Of a stretch of 5,320 bases of DNA, positions 4,616 to 5,320 are shown in pieces. The stretch spans positions 1-5,320 of the forward strand of contig JAFPVN010000155.1 in NCBI GenBank assembly GCA_017395275.1, read 5' to 3'. Source of the DNA: Candidatus Methanomethylophilaceae archaeon. GTDB lineage: Archaea; Thermoplasmatota; Thermoplasmata; Methanomassiliicoccales; Methanomethylophilaceae. Position numbers and translations under genes: made by a program. Numbering within the stretch: position 1 is the first letter of the stretch; each line of letters opens with the position of its first letter. The notes beneath the pieces are model-generated. The model was not told the DNA's origin and ran no database searches. It saw only the letters and a program-made list of their open reading frames with translations.

Positions 4616-5320
4616 ATGTCCAAGATCCTGATCAACATAGCATGGCCGTACGCCAACGGTCCGATACACCTCGGGCACGTGGCCGGTTCCATCCTCCCGC
4701 CTGACATATTCAGCAGGTACCACCGCCTGCTGGGCGATCAGGTGCTGATGGTGGGCGGTTCCGACCAGCACGGCACGCCCATCACCGTCTCCGCGGAGAA
4801 GGAGGGCGTCACTCCCGAGGTGATAGCCGAGAGGTACCACGAGATCAACAAGAAGGCGATCGAGGGGCTCGGCATCGAGTACACATTGTACAACAAGACC
4901 CACTGCCCCACTCACGTGGAAGTCACGCAGTGGATGTTCAACAGGCTCAGAGAGAACGGTTTCATCTATCCCGTGGAGGAGGACGAGTACTACTGTCCGA
5001 AATGCGCCAAGTTCCTCCCCGACAGGTACGTCGAGGGGGAATGCCCCAAATGCGGTGCGAAGAACGTCCGTTCCGACCAGTGCGACAGCTGCGGTACCAC
5101 CTTCGTGCCCGGGGACATCATCAAACCTTACTGTACAAGATGCGGCGCGGAGCCCGAGGTCAGGGCGAGCAAGCAGTTCGCTCTGAAACTGTCCGCGTTC
5201 GAGAAGCCCTTACTCGAGAGTCTCGCCAAGAACACCCACTGGAGGCCCAACGTTAAAGCTTTCACGGAGAACTTCCTCAAGGGAGGACTCAAGGACCGTT
5301 CCATCACCAGGGACATGTCC
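4616..5320 (+). CDS. metG: Methionyl-tRNA synthetase, N-terminal part (3' end outside window)
   Basis: The first 235 residues of a class I aminoacyl-tRNA synthetase that charges tRNA-Met in the cytoplasm. Visible marks are the HIGH-type motif in PYANGPIHLGH (HLGH at 18-21), the methionine-pocket segment GGSDQHGTP (47-55), and RSITRDMS at the end of the window. The connective-peptide zinc domain (about 125-178) has four CxxC pairs: CPKC 127-130, CPKC 143-146, CDSC 156-159 and CTRC 173-176. This two-knuckle form is found in archaeal and many bacterial enzymes. The KMSKS loop and anticodon domain lie beyond the window. The start is the first Met, directly after a TATA box at leaderless spacing. 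The gene is GC-rich, like the MATE gene 44 nt upstream, with which no functional link is implied. Confidence 0.95.
   Translation, partial: MSKILINIAWPYANGPIHLGHVAGSILPPDIFSRYHRLLGDQVLMVGGSDQHGTPITVSAEKEGVTPEVIAERYHEINKKAIEGLGIEYTLYNKTHCPTHVEVTQWMFNRLRENGFIYPVEEDEYYCPKCAKFLPDRYVEGECPKCGAKNVRSDQCDSCGTTFVPGDIIKPYCTRCGAEPEVRASKQFALKLSAFEKPLLESLAKNTHWRPNVKAFTENFLKGGLKDRSITRDMS

Overview
The window looks archaeal, and most like a gut or rumen methanogen of the Methanomassiliicoccales/Thermoplasmata type (taxon inferred, moderate confidence). The evidence is archaeal TATA boxes about 24-29 nt upstream of several start codons (leaderless-type promoters), internal operon genes with Shine-Dalgarno sites matching archaeal 16S rRNA, and an archaeal-type methionyl-tRNA synthetase with four CxxC pairs. 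No RNA gene, CRISPR array, complete mobile element or origin was seen.

Region 1 (1-1281, + strand) is a tightly overlapping operon of three genes: the C-terminal part of a HAD-superfamily phosphatase (cut by the window start), a uracil-phosphoribosyltransferase-like PRTase, and a PemK/MazF-like protein. A PRTase beside a HAD phosphatase suggests making or remodelling a nucleotide-like metabolite. An RNase-toxin fold as the third gene, with no recognisable antitoxin beside it, points to a stress or defence cassette. This is the most interesting part of the window. Its sequence is less GC-rich than the housekeeping genes to the right (26/60 G+C at 601-660 against 43/60 at 3301-3360).

Region 2 (1282-2397) is AT-richer in its left part (21/60 G+C at 1861-1920) and its genes are all on the minus strand. 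They are an unrecognised four-helix membrane protein with a perfect TATA box, and upstream of it a translationally coupled pair of unrecognised small genes (60 and 56 codons). A perfect 10-bp inverted repeat lies between the pair and the membrane gene.

Region 3 (2548-5320, + strand, GC-rich) is more ordinary: a flavin reductase-like FMN-binding protein with its own hairpin terminator, a MATE-family multidrug/cation antiporter, and the first 235 codons of methionyl-tRNA synthetase. Each has its own promoter-like element, so these three are probably separate transcription units. The boundary between the accessory left part and the core right part lies between roughly 2050 and 2550.
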